Source: Enterococcus malodoratus ATCC 43197
Lineage (GTDB): Bacteria > Bacillota > Bacilli > Lactobacillales > Enterococcaceae
DNA length: 64,000 nt
Reading direction: 5' to 3'
Assembly: GCF_000407185.1 (NCBI RefSeq)
Contig: NZ_KE136481.1
Span: forward strand, 513,136-577,135
Shown: piece after piece, positions 47,471 through 56,008 of the stretch
Position numbering within the stretch: the stretch's first letter is position 1
Layout: each line of letters starts with the position of its first letter
The notes under the pieces: model-generated
What the model was told of the DNA's origin: nothing
Seen by the model: only the letters and a program-made list of their open reading frames with translations
Databases searched by the model: none
Program-made: the position numbers and the translations under genes

Positions 47471-47492
47471 TTTTTCTACCTCAATCATTTAT

Positions 47493-48662
47493 TTATAATG
47501 CTAGTTGCAAAATTTTGACAATATCGGTACTGTTCAACGGTTTAAGATGGCCTATTGTTTGTGTATTATTTTTGGTTGCTCGATCAGCCATCTCTTCAAA
47601 GTGAGTTGCGTCAATCGTCAGTTCATTCAATGTCGTCTTCATTCCTAGATTGACAAAAAAGTCTTTTGTCTTATCAATCGCTAGTTCAATAATTTCTGAA
47701 TCGGAATAAATGAGAGGATCGATACCAAAAATACGAATACCGTACTTCACAAATTGTTTAGGGCAAAAGCGACTGACATACTTCATCCATGCCAAAGTTA
47801 TGACGACCATTCCCTCTCCATGAACAACACCATATTGTCCGCTCAATTCATGCTCAATCCGATGGGAGCCCCAATCTGGTTCTCTGCCTAGCTCCAAGCT
47901 ATTGTTATGGGCAATGATGGCAGTTAACGACATCTCTGCTCGCAGATCATAATTTTCTAAGTCATTGATCAATTTGCCTCCATTGATGAGCGTTGATTTA
48001 ATCGCTCCTTCTAAGAGAAAATCGGTAATATCTGTATGCTCAATTTTACTGAAATAACGTTCTAGTAAATGTGACAAAATATCTGCTGTACCGACACCTG
48101 TATAATATTTAGGCAATTTTACTGTGAATTCTGGATTCACAATAGAAAATTTTGGAATAATAATTTCACTTTCTACACCTAACTTATACTCGTTGTTAGA
48201 CACGATTGTTGCAGGAGACATTTCTGAGCCTGAAGAAGCAACAGTTGAGATTGCACCGATCGGCAAAGCTTCACTTACTTCTTTTTTCCCGGTAAAGAAA
48301 TCCCATGTATTTCCTTCATATAGACTTCCCAAGGCGGTAGCTTTAGCAGTATCAATAACGCTGCCTCCACCAACTGCTAGAATAAAATCGATTTGCTTTT
48401 CTTTTACAAAATCACTTAGTTCATTGATTAATGACAACGCAGGATTCGGAACGACCTGACCATTCTCAAAATATTGAATCTCAAATTTTGCTAGTGCTTC
48501 TCGAATCGTCTTAGCAATCTCCAATTTTTCATAATAATCGCCACTAAAAAGAATTAGGACTCTTTTCGTTTTACTCCATTTATTGATTAATTCGCCAACT
48601 CGCTGTTCTTCGTTTTTGCCAAAATAGATATTAGCGGGATTATGATAATTAAAATTCAGCAT
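47493..48662 (-). CDS. iron-containing alcohol dehydrogenase
   Basis: 389 residues from ATG 48662 after AGGAGG. It has the group III ADH features: FNYHNPANIYFGK at the start, ILAVGGGSVIDTAKA (about 92-106), and the metal His residues in HRIEHELSGQYGVVHGEG (about 259-276). In the shunt it would reduce methylthioacetaldehyde or acetaldehyde to the alcohol, keeping the redox balance. A hairpin lies just upstream at about 48690-48730. Confidence 0.88.
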   Translation of the reverse strand: MLNFNYHNPANIYFGKNEEQRVGELINKWSKTKRVLILFSGDYYEKLEIAKTIREALAKFEIQYFENGQVVPNPALSLINELSDFVKEKQIDFILAVGGGSVIDTAKATALGSLYEGNTWDFFTGKKEVSEALPIGAISTVASSGSEMSPATIVSNNEYKLGVESEIIIPKFSIVNPEFTVKLPKYYTGVGTADILSHLLERYFSKIEHTDITDFLLEGAIKSTLINGGKLINDLENYDLRAEMSLTAIIAHNNSLELGREPDWGSHRIEHELSGQYGVVHGEGMVVITLAWMKYVSRFCPKQFVKYGIRIFGIDPLIYSDSEIIELAIDKTKDFFVNLGMKTTLNELTIDATHFEEMADRATKNNTQTIGHLKPLNSTDIVKILQLAL

Positions 48663-48767
48663 GTCTTTTCCTCCTAAAATTGGATAATACAAAACCGATG
48701 AGTTCTTTTATCACTGATCGGCTTTGTATTTTTCGAGTCTGTTTAACTGAATAACTGTTCTAGCTGC

Positions 48768-49421
48768 TTAGACTTTTTCAGCTACTTGACCGTACGTTCC
48801 AAATTTCTCAACGACCACGTCCATTTGTTCTTGATTCAATAATACTGGCTTGCCGATCGCTTCTGCTCGTATTTTTAATTTCGCTAAAAATTCAATATCC
48901 TTTGCAACCGAAAAAGCGTCCGCACAGTTTGAACCAACGGCCAGTACGCCATGATTTCCTAGTAAGATTCCATTATTTTCACCCATTACGCGGTACGCTT
49001 CATCCGCTAATTCTTGCGTTCCAAATGTTTTATAATCACAGCAACGAACCTTATCACCGACAGAGCCGATAATATAATGCAGCGGTTCAATCTCTTGTAA
49101 TAAACAAGCTACCGCGGTTGCATAGTCAGAATGAGTGTGCACGACCGAATTTACATGATCTGTTTTTTGATAGAAGATACAATGCATATGGTATTCGCTG
49201 GAAGGTTTCCGTGTTCCCTCCACCACATTCCCATCTAAATCTAAAACAACGATATCCTCCGGCTCTGTTTCATTGTAGGGAATCCCACTTGGACTAATCA
49301 GCATCACATTGTCTTCACGAATAAAGATCGAGATATTCCCACCGGTACCAGTCGTTAATTTTTCAGTAATTAATTTTTTCCCAAACTCTACAATCTGTTG
49401 TCTTTGCGCCATATACTTCAT
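48768..49421 (-). CDS. class II aldolase (5-deoxy/methylthio-ribulose-1-phosphate aldolase type)
   Basis: 217 residues. It has NISIFIREDNVMLISPSG near 29, SSEYHMHCIFY with the ligand Glu (about 73), HTHSDYATAVA with two metal His (about 92-94) and LLGNHGVLAVG (third His region, about 155). The L-fuculose-phosphate aldolase family includes the Ald2 enzyme of the DHAP shunt, which splits MTRu-1-P to DHAP and 2-methylthioacetaldehyde. ATG lies 2 nt after the FGGY gene stop, so they are coupled. Confidence 0.86.
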   Translation of the reverse strand: MKYMAQRQQIVEFGKKLITEKLTTGTGGNISIFIREDNVMLISPSGIPYNETEPEDIVVLDLDGNVVEGTRKPSSEYHMHCIFYQKTDHVNSVVHTHSDYATAVACLLQEIEPLHYIIGSVGDKVRCCDYKTFGTQELADEAYRVMGENNGILLGNHGVLAVGSNCADAFSVAKDIEFLAKLKIRAEAIGKPVLLNQEQMDVVVEKFGTYGQVAEKV

Positions 49422-49423
49422 CT

Positions 49424-50887
49424 TTAAAATGCTCCAATCTCTTTTTTACTATTTATTTTTTCCCGATACAACAACCAATTTTCCAATTTTTCTCGTAAAT
49501 ACTTGCTCTCCTTGGGTTCAAATTCCATTACGATCGGAATATCACTCAATTGAATTTCTTTTGAAAAACAAATTCTTGCCGCACCAATAAGCGATGCTTC
49601 ATCAAAATTTTCTTTTAAAACGAGCTTTTTCCCAGTCAAATCAGCAATCATCTGACATAAACTTTCCATCCGCAAGCCACCGCCGGCACCAACAATATAA
49701 GGCGATGTTGTTTGACTCAAAACTTCATTTTGACGGATTTTAAAAACGATTGAAAAGGCAATATCCGCCACTACTGCATGAAGCAAATCTATCTTTTCCA
49801 ATTCCTGATTAAACGGAACCGTCATCATGAAGCCGCCATTAGGAAACGAAATATTTTTATATGGGGACTGGCTGGTGAAACTAGCCACACATTTCAAGGC
49901 CTCATAGTGATCATTAATATGCTGATTGATGGACTCATATGTGACCTCTGGCAATAATTTTTCTTTTGCCAGCTGCAGGTTTAGTCCTGTCACGCCAGGA
50001 TTTGTTTCTATCTGGTATCCTTCACCCGCTAAATTGCAGCTGCTCCAAAAATTGAATTCTTTATTCTCTTCATAATTTGGAATCGCCTCTTTGTACTTAA
50101 CAACGGGAGAGGATGTTCCTGAAATTAATCCGATGTCATCCGAACTAAGGGCCATTCCTTTCGCGGCCAGTTGTGTATCCGCGCCGCCCACCACATAGAG
50201 GCACTCTGAGTCGAGATCAAAATTCGTTTTCATTTTAGATAAAATTTCATGAGCCGTACCTGTTTTAGTAATGGTTGGAAGAATTGAACGATCGATTTCA
50301 AAGGCCTCACAAACTTTCTGATCCCAGTCTTTGGTATAAATATTGAAAAGCTGTGTCTCACTGGCTTGCGAGTATTCCATTTCAATTCTCCCAGTAAACA
50401 AGTAGCCCACCCAATCACTCAAACTTATGATTTGAGTGATTGATTCGAAGAACGAGTTCTTTTTTTGTTTTAATCCGTATAATTTCATCGCTCCAAAATC
50501 TTCAGTCAGAGGACGTCCCGTGACCTTTTCAATATATTCTCGTTGTGTTATCTCTCTCAACCATTCTTTTCCACGATTATCGATATTAGGCAATCCATAA
50601 AAGTCATGCCCGGCTTTGTCGAGTAAAATAAAGGATTCTCTTGCAGAGGACGAACTCAAATATTTTATTTTATAGTCCTTAAGCTCGCTTAGTAAATCTT
50701 CTATTCGCGAGAAAATATTTTGCTTCAATTCGTTTGGAAGAAAGTATTTCGCATCGCTATACTCACTGTCTACATAGTAGGTATTTTTGAAACCTTTGAT
50801 CCCGACTATTTTTCCCTCACTTGAAATGACTGCGACTCTGGTGCTTCCTGTTCCTATATCAATAATTAAGGCCGCATCCTGTTTCAT
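49424..50887 (-). CDS. FGGY-family carbohydrate kinase
   Basis: 487 residues with the FGGY two-domain fold: LIIDIGTGSTRVAVIS at the N-terminus (ATP phosphate loop 1), LYVVGGADTQLAAKG (about 230-245, catalytic Asp in GGADTQ) and IVGAGGGLRMESLCQMIAD near 420. The substrate is not evident; FGGY members act on many polyols and sugars. It overlaps the dehydrogenase by 4 nt. It may phosphorylate a side product or a second sugar. Confidence 0.83.
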   Translation of the reverse strand: MKQDAALIIDIGTGSTRVAVISSEGKIVGIKGFKNTYYVDSEYSDAKYFLPNELKQNIFSRIEDLLSELKDYKIKYLSSSSARESFILLDKAGHDFYGLPNIDNRGKEWLREITQREYIEKVTGRPLTEDFGAMKLYGLKQKKNSFFESITQIISLSDWVGYLFTGRIEMEYSQASETQLFNIYTKDWDQKVCEAFEIDRSILPTITKTGTAHEILSKMKTNFDLDSECLYVVGGADTQLAAKGMALSSDDIGLISGTSSPVVKYKEAIPNYEENKEFNFWSSCNLAGEGYQIETNPGVTGLNLQLAKEKLLPEVTYESINQHINDHYEALKCVASFTSQSPYKNISFPNGGFMMTVPFNQELEKIDLLHAVVADIAFSIVFKIRQNEVLSQTTSPYIVGAGGGLRMESLCQMIADLTGKKLVLKENFDEASLIGAARICFSKEIQLSDIPIVMEFEPKESKYLREKLENWLLYREKINSKKEIGAF

Positions 50888-51864
50888 GGTAGCTTACCTA
50901 TTGCCGGTTCGATCAAATGCTCTCGATCCAAAAAGCTGAGAATATTTTGTGTCATAATCTCTGATTGATGATCCACCACTTGATAAGAAGCGCCATAGAT
51001 ATGAGGCGTCAATAAAACATTTGAACAAGCAATTACCGGATCATCTTCAGCTGTTGGCGGTTCAGTATCTAGGACATCCAGAATGGCTCCTCGAATTTTT
51101 TTATTTTCCACTAGTTCATACAAAACCCTATTATCAACCACCGCACTGCGCGATGAATTAATGAAGATACTGTCTTTCTTCATTAGAGTCAATAAATCTT
51201 GATTGATCATCTGCTTCGTTGCATCATTTACTGGTAAATGAATCGTAATGTAATCGGACTCTAGAAAAATTTCTTCTAATTCGACTTTCTTATACTCTTC
51301 TAGCTGGTTAACAAAAGGATCATAAAAAGCAATCTCCACATCAAATCCTTTAAGTAATTTGGCAATATTTCGAGCCACAGCACCAAAACCGACAAATCCA
51401 ATCTTTGATTTATAGATTTCATTGCCTTTCCAAAGATGGTACGGTGTCGTTCCAATCTGCCATTGCTTTTCCTTTGTCCAATTGACAGCATCAACTAAAT
51501 TTCGTTCAAAAGCAATCAGAGTACTGATCCACATTTCTGCAACCGCATTGGCGTTTCGGGCTGGTGTACACAAAATCGGTATATCGTATTTTTCACAAGC
51601 CTTTACATCAATGTTTTCCGGAGAAGCACGACAATCCCCAATAAATACCAAATCCGAGTATTCCTTTAAAACGGTTTCATTAATAACATCTAACTCAGTA
51701 ATTAAGGCATCTGGCCGTTCCCTTAACAAACAATCAATCATTTCTTCCTCATAGAAGCGTTCGCCAGTATCCGTCCAAGGCATATAAATCACTTCATCAA
51801 AGAGTTTTTCCAATTTAATCAGGTTTTCTTCATTAATCGGTGCTCTTACCAATAATTTCTTCAT
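50884..51864 (-). CDS. D-isomer specific 2-hydroxyacid dehydrogenase
   Basis: 326 residues. The NAD domain has KIGFVGFGAVARNIAKLL (about 152-170), then the catalytic Arg region in FINSSRSAVVDNRVL, a Glu in DVLDTEPP and the acid-base His in LLTPHIYGASYQ (about 290). A 2-hydroxyacid or a related ketoacid is the expected substrate. It lies between the FGGY kinase and transporter of the salvage operon. Confidence 0.85.
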   Translation of the reverse strand: MKKLLVRAPINEENLIKLEKLFDEVIYMPWTDTGERFYEEEMIDCLLRERPDALITELDVINETVLKEYSDLVFIGDCRASPENIDVKACEKYDIPILCTPARNANAVAEMWISTLIAFERNLVDAVNWTKEKQWQIGTTPYHLWKGNEIYKSKIGFVGFGAVARNIAKLLKGFDVEIAFYDPFVNQLEEYKKVELEEIFLESDYITIHLPVNDATKQMINQDLLTLMKKDSIFINSSRSAVVDNRVLYELVENKKIRGAILDVLDTEPPTAEDDPVIACSNVLLTPHIYGASYQVVDHQSEIMTQNILSFLDREHLIEPAIGKLP

Positions 51865-51889
51865 TCATTTTCCTCCACGAATGCATGAA

Positions 51890-53248
51890 CTAAACAACGT
51901 CTACCTCTTTCACTTCTTCTGTTTCAACATCAGAAGGATTCGACTGCTTAACATCCAAAACGTCTTTTACTTTAGGAACTTGCAAAATGATCGATAAGCA
52001 TCCTGCGGCGATCATCAACATTGAATACCAGTTGTACGGCATAATACTCACCGGGGATACACCAGCCAAACCGCCAACTACTAATAACTGTCCGGCATAT
52101 GGCAACAACCCATTGAAAGCAGAAGAAAATAGATCGAGGATGCTTGCCGTTCGTGAACGAGAAATATCAAAGCGATCAGCGATATCTCTTGCTAGAGGTC
52201 CTGCTGCAATAATTGAGATCGTATTATTCGTAGTGGCAATATCGATCAAACTGACTAATGCCGCAATCGAAAATTCTGCTCCTCGGCGTGTCTTCACTCC
52301 CTTAGTCAGGTTATGCAGCAGCCAATCAATTCCGCCAAGGTGCTTCATCACGGCCACTAAACCACCTACTAATATGGCAATGATCGCCATATCCTGCATA
52401 CTCATCATGCCTTCATGGATGGTTTTCATAAAACCTGTTAGCCCGAAATCACCATGTATCAGTCCAATTACTAGACCAGATAACACACCCAAAGCCATTA
52501 CGTTGATTACATTCATACCTACTAATGACAAAATAATTACTAACACATAGGGAAGAATATTAACCAAATTATAACTATAGGTTCCTCCAGTAATTCCACT
52601 GGTATCAATTGGCTGAATGGCCAGCAGAATTGCATTGATTAGAACGGCTGGTAAAACGATCAAAATATTGGCCTTGAATTTTGATTTCATTGATACTTCC
52701 TGCGTTCTAGTTGCCGCGATTGTTGTATCAGAAATGAATGAAAGGTTATCACCAAACATCGCGCCCCCAACAACAATCCCACAAAGAAGAGCGACGTTTG
52801 AACCTGTTTTCGTTGCGATATCAATGGCTATTGGAGCTAGTGCCGCAACCGTACCCATTGAAGTACCCATCGCAAAACTTAACAAACAAGCAATCAGAAA
52901 AATTCCCGGTAAAATCATATTAGCTGGTAAAATACTCAGCCCAAGATTTGAAACAGAATCAACCGCGTGCATCGCATTGGCAACGCCATAAAAGGCTCCA
53001 GCCAACATAAAGATGATAACCATTAGAATCAACGTGTGATCGCCTGCGCCCTTACAAAAAATTGTCACTTTTTCATCGAAACTAATTTTCTCATCCTTTT
53101 TGTTCATCATGAGAGCAATTGCACAAGCAATTGTAATCCCAACCATTAACGGCATGTTTTCAAAGCTACCTGTTGATAATCCAGTAAACATGTAAAGTGC
53201 TAAAAAAATGACTAAGGGGAGCATTCCTTTAAAATTGCCTTTTTCCAT
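51890..53248 (-). CDS. NhaC-family transporter
   Basis: 452 residues with about 11-12 hydrophobic segments: AMGTSMGTVAALAPIAIDIA (about 127-146) and GVVxGGAMFGDNLSFISDTTIAATRTQ (about 160-185) are characteristic of NhaC/MleN/MetT-type transporters. Members move Na+/H+, malate-lactate or methionine. As the first gene of the operon it is likely the uptake or export system for the sugar or sulfur compound handled downstream. ATG after AGGAGAAAC. Confidence 0.82.
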   Translation of the reverse strand: MEKGNFKGMLPLVIFLALYMFTGLSTGSFENMPLMVGITIACAIALMMNKKDEKISFDEKVTIFCKGAGDHTLILMVIIFMLAGAFYGVANAMHAVDSVSNLGLSILPANMILPGIFLIACLLSFAMGTSMGTVAALAPIAIDIATKTGSNVALLCGIVVGGAMFGDNLSFISDTTIAATRTQEVSMKSKFKANILIVLPAVLINAILLAIQPIDTSGITGGTYSYNLVNILPYVLVIILSLVGMNVINVMALGVLSGLVIGLIHGDFGLTGFMKTIHEGMMSMQDMAIIAILVGGLVAVMKHLGGIDWLLHNLTKGVKTRRGAEFSIAALVSLIDIATTNNTISIIAAGPLARDIADRFDISRSRTASILDLFSSAFNGLLPYAGQLLVVGGLAGVSPVSIMPYNWYSMLMIAAGCLSIILQVPKVKDVLDVKQSNPSDVETEEVKEVDVV

Positions 53249-53277
53249 CTTGTTTCTCCTTTATTTGGTTTATTTTT

Positions 53278-53291
53278 GGTAAGCGCTTTCC
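53278..53291. promoter_or_regulatory. cre-like site
   Basis: GGTAAGCGCTTTCC is palindromic at its core and differs from the CcpA consensus only at the first and last positions. It lies just downstream of the -10 box of the - strand promoter. Confidence 0.6.
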
Positions 53292-53299
53292 TTATACTT

Positions 53300-53328
53300 A
53301 ATATACAAATTTCCCCAAATAAAGTCAA
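53300..53328 (-). promoter_or_regulatory. sigma-A promoter of the salvage operon
   Basis: On the - strand TTGACT (53323-53328) and TATATT (53300-53305) are 17 bp apart. Confidence 0.8.
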
Positions 53329-53461
53329 GATATTTTAAAAATAAACCAAAATAAGACGAATTTTCCAAAACTAAACGAAAAAAGGCGAAAAGACTCTTAT
53401 TGATTTTCAATTTCAAGCTTGCTATTATTAAATAGATAAATAGTGAAGTGAGGTTCTTAAA

Positions 53462-54223
53462 GTGCTAAAATTCGAGCGTTTACGTATTATTGAAAATCTC
53501 CTAAATGAAAATGGAAGTGTTTCCACTTCTGAATTAAGTAAGATGTTTGATGTAACAGAAGAAACGGTAAGAAATGATTTGGTCGAATTACAAAATGCAA
53601 ATAAGATCAAACGGGTTCGCGGTGGTGCCTTTTTAATCGAAACAGTGGATAATGAAGTCCCGATCACTATTCGAACTGAAATGCTCCTAGACGAAAAAAA
53701 TAAAATTGCCCAAATTTGTTTGGAATACATCAATCCTGGTGACACAATCGCCATTGACTCTTCAACCACAGCCATCAGTCTTGCCAAATTAATCAAAGAG
53801 GCTGAGTTATCGGTTACGGTCATTACCAATTCAATTACCATAGGATCCGTTTTGATGAATGTTAAAAATGTGAATTTAATCATTTTAGGTGGGACCTTAC
53901 GAGGAAAATCGAATTCTTTAGTTGGGAATATTACTAATGAGTCGATTAAAAAGTATGTCATTAACAAGGCATTTGTCAGCTGTTCAGGACTTTCTATGCC
54001 AGCCGGACCCTCTGATACAAATGAACAAGAAGCAAAAATTAGAGAAAATCTTTTTCTCGCCTCCGAAAAGAACTTTCTTTTGGCTGATAACACAAAGTTT
54101 GATTTCAGAACGGTCTATTTAATCTCTGATTTTGATTCAATTGATTACATCATTACCGATCAAAAAGCTTCACAAGAATGGCAAGAGTTTCTGGCAGAAA
54201 GAAACATTGAGTTATTGTGCTAA
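53462..54223 (+). CDS. DeoR/GlpR-family transcriptional regulator
   Basis: 253 residues. A GTG start follows GAGG. The DeoR helix-turn-helix lies at about 6-57 (FERLRIIENLLNENGSVSTSEL, then FDVTEETVRNDL), followed by a DeoRC sugar-binding domain with TIAIDSSTTAISLAKLI (about 98-114) and FLLADNTKFD. It is divergent from the salvage operon, so it most likely controls that operon in response to a phosphorylated sugar. Confidence 0.9.
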   Translation: MLKFERLRIIENLLNENGSVSTSELSKMFDVTEETVRNDLVELQNANKIKRVRGGAFLIETVDNEVPITIRTEMLLDEKNKIAQICLEYINPGDTIAIDSSTTAISLAKLIKEAELSVTVITNSITIGSVLMNVKNVNLIILGGTLRGKSNSLVGNITNESIKKYVINKAFVSCSGLSMPAGPSDTNEQEAKIRENLFLASEKNFLLADNTKFDFRTVYLISDFDSIDYIITDQKASQEWQEFLAERNIELLC

Positions 54224-54246
54224 ATAAATTCGAATCATTTCGTAAC

Positions 54247-54276
54247 AAAAAAAGTCAGCACTCGCTGACTTTTTTC
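54247..54276. terminator. bidirectional terminator
   Basis: AAAAAAAGTCAGC-ACTC-GCTGACTTTTTTC: a perfect stem with A and T tails, serving the DeoR gene and the convergent ureohydrolase gene. Confidence 0.9.
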
Positions 54277-55142
54277 TATTCACTAAATATTTCTACGCTC
54301 TCTAACGTTCTCCGCAGATTTATCGCATCCCACGGTAAATGTTCGCCAATGCTGAAACCGACAATCTCAGTTTTTTCGGAAACATCCTGAATGATTCGTC
54401 CGATTTGATCCAGTGTCATCGTTCCGATCGGCGCTGGGAATTTTTCTAGGTCTAAGTAAGGCTTGCCCGGATTGATCGAGCGGAAATCCTGCGGCGATAA
54501 AACATCCAAATCAAAATGAATCGCCAACTGTTTGAACTGATTCTGATTGATCCACTCGATAAGTAATTGACTATCTTCAGCAAGTTCGGCCGGTGTTAGA
54601 TATTTCATTTTCAAATCATCGACCTGATGATCACATGGGCGGAGCTCCTCGTATTTGAGTCCCGCCAGCATAATCTGCTCGACTTTGAATGGATGTTGAA
54701 CTTTTTCCGAAAACTGCGGTGCTCCATGTCCTAACAAATTACCTAACACCATCATATGGCCTCGCGTACTATCCTTGATCGTTGACATATCCGAGTGGGC
54801 ATCTAGCCAAAGGATACCCAATGATTCAGGATACCTTCCGTGTAAATAATCAAAAGGCGCCTGGGATATGGAGCAATCCCCTCCTAAAGTAATCACTTTC
54901 TCTGGTGCCTTTTCTGCTAAAATCCGCTCAGCTTCTGCCAATTGTTCTAACAGTCCGCTTTCACCGATCACGCCATTTTCCAGCGGCAATTCTTGCGAAA
55001 AATCTTTCTCAACTGTAACTCGAATTGTTTCGGCCTTATTGCTTTGCGGCACGATATGACTCAATAGCTCGGAGCCAAAAACATAGTTTGGATTGTTTCC
55101 TCCTTGCCATTGGGGAAATACCAATCTGAGTGTTTTGCTCAT
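54276..55142 (-). CDS. ureohydrolase (arginase/agmatinase) fold protein
   Basis: 288 residues from ATG 55142 after AAGGAGGAAC. Metal motifs are TLGGDCSISQA (about 84-94), WLDAHSDM (about 112-119) and HFDLDVLSP (about 207-215). The usual GGDHS His is replaced by Cys and the DxDxxDP end is LSP, so metal binding may differ. It is not a clear arginase or agmatinase; formiminoglutamase- or guanidino-type activity is possible. The promoter is at 55218-55247. Confidence 0.8.
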   Translation of the reverse strand: MSKTLRLVFPQWQGGNNPNYVFGSELLSHIVPQSNKAETIRVTVEKDFSQELPLENGVIGESGLLEQLAEAERILAEKAPEKVITLGGDCSISQAPFDYLHGRYPESLGILWLDAHSDMSTIKDSTRGHMMVLGNLLGHGAPQFSEKVQHPFKVEQIMLAGLKYEELRPCDHQVDDLKMKYLTPAELAEDSQLLIEWINQNQFKQLAIHFDLDVLSPQDFRSINPGKPYLDLEKFPAPIGTMTLDQIGRIIQDVSEKTEIVGFSIGEHLPWDAINLRRTLESVEIFSE

Positions 55143-55217
55143 AGAACGTTCCTCCTTCATGCTAACTCCATTGGGACATTGAAAAAATTTCAAACCGATA
55201 CACCACTAATTAGCTTA

Positions 55218-55247
55218 AGTATACTAATTTTCAATCGGCCGAGGCAA
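55218..55247 (-). promoter_or_regulatory. promoter of the ureohydrolase gene
   Basis: On the - strand TTGCCT (55242-55247) and TATACT (55218-55223) are 18 bp apart. Confidence 0.65.
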
Positions 55248-55296
55248 TCGTTCTTGAGGAGATATTTGATCTCATACGTATAGATCCGTAAACGGC

Positions 55297-55322
55297 AAAA
55301 AAAGGACTAGCAATCTAGTCCT
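55297..55322 (-). terminator. terminator overlapping the 72-codon gene stop
   Basis: AGGACTAG/CTAGTCCT arms with a CAAT loop and T6 on the - strand. The TAG stop codon (55307-55309) lies inside the stem. Confidence 0.85.
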
Positions 55323-55525
55323 AATTCTTCATGTACATATAAAAACATCTCTTCGTTTTCGTCTATCAAGTTATAAAAGTAGTTAAGCTGCTCTTCTTTT
55401 CTAGCTGCAACGAAGGCCTCCTGCAAGTCCATGCATTTTTGGATGGCGAAAATCCAGATATCTGCGATGAACTCATCACACATCTTTTGATGAATGATGT
55501 TGAGATTAAAAGTATTCACTGGCAT
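55307..55525 (-). CDS. small hypothetical protein, 72 residues
   Basis: An acidic, soluble, helical-looking protein (many E/D and L) with no recognised domain. A strong RBS (GGAGGTGG, 6 nt before ATG) supports translation. It overlaps the upstream small gene by 20 nt and ends in a terminator hairpin. Function unknown. Confidence 0.6.
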   Translation of the reverse strand: MPVNTFNLNIIHQKMCDEFIADIWIFAIQKCMDLQEAFVAARKEEQLNYFYNLIDENEEMFLYVHEELGLDC

Positions 55526-55781
55526 ATTCTTCCACCTCCTGTCTTTCCTGCTCAGACCGAAAGATGATGACTAGCCCTTTGGTGTCCGCTGATAATACCA
55601 TATCAGCGCCTTTGATTTCATTACCGTATCTCAAGGCATGATAATATAACTGGTCCACACTCCAGCCTTTCGCCGCAAGCGTAACCATTTCTAAACACAA
55701 TTTATCTACTTCTGCTTCAACGTCTGGTGTTGCATACACCATCATGGGTGCGTAGCAACAGATGTTTTTCAATCGATCCAT
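55506..55781 (-). CDS. small hypothetical protein, 91 residues
   Basis: 91 residues from ATG 55781, preferred because AAAGGGG lies 9 nt upstream. It contains CCYAPMMVYATPDVEAEVDKL and, in the C-terminal half, VLSADTKGLVIIFRSEQ. It is a cytoplasmic-looking mixed alpha/beta protein with no family I can name. It forms a two-gene unit with the 72-residue protein downstream. Confidence 0.6.
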   Translation of the reverse strand: MDRLKNICCYAPMMVYATPDVEAEVDKLCLEMVTLAAKGWSVDQLYYHALRYGNEIKGADMVLSADTKGLVIIFRSEQERQEVEEYASEYF

Positions 55782-55977
55782 CACGATCATCCCCTTTTAA
55801 GTATAACAAAAAACAACACCCATTTATTGCCATTATTGCTTCAACAACTTTTAAAAAATAAAAGAAAACACATGGAGCTTACTCTCCGTTGAGCTTTCAG
55901 CTTTTAAATAATAATAAATCTAAACTATTCTTTTTATTAATATTTTGTGCTGAATTCAAATCTGAACTGACTACGCC

Positions 55978-56008
55978 AAAAAAATCTCCTGCTGAATCAG
56001 CAGGAGAT
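55978..56008 (-). terminator. terminator overlapping the UvrA-like stop
   Basis: ATCTCCTGCTG-A-style perfect palindrome (55984-56008) followed by T7 on the - strand. The stop codon at 55997-55999 lies inside it. Confidence 0.85.

Larger units (their letters stand above)
53261..53354. promoter_or_regulatory. operator-like inverted pair around the salvage promoter
   Basis: TTATTTGGTTTATT (53261-53274) is the reverse complement of AATAAACCAAATAA, nearly identical to AATAAACCAAAATAA at 53340-53354. Further CCAAAANTAA-type copies occur at 53346-53375. The copies flank the promoter, which suits DeoR-family binding on both sides. Confidence 0.5.

Noticed and set aside
53428-54093. 221-codon ORF antisense to the DeoR gene
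   Set aside because: It is the reverse-strand shadow of a clear DeoR regulator with GTG start and RBS.
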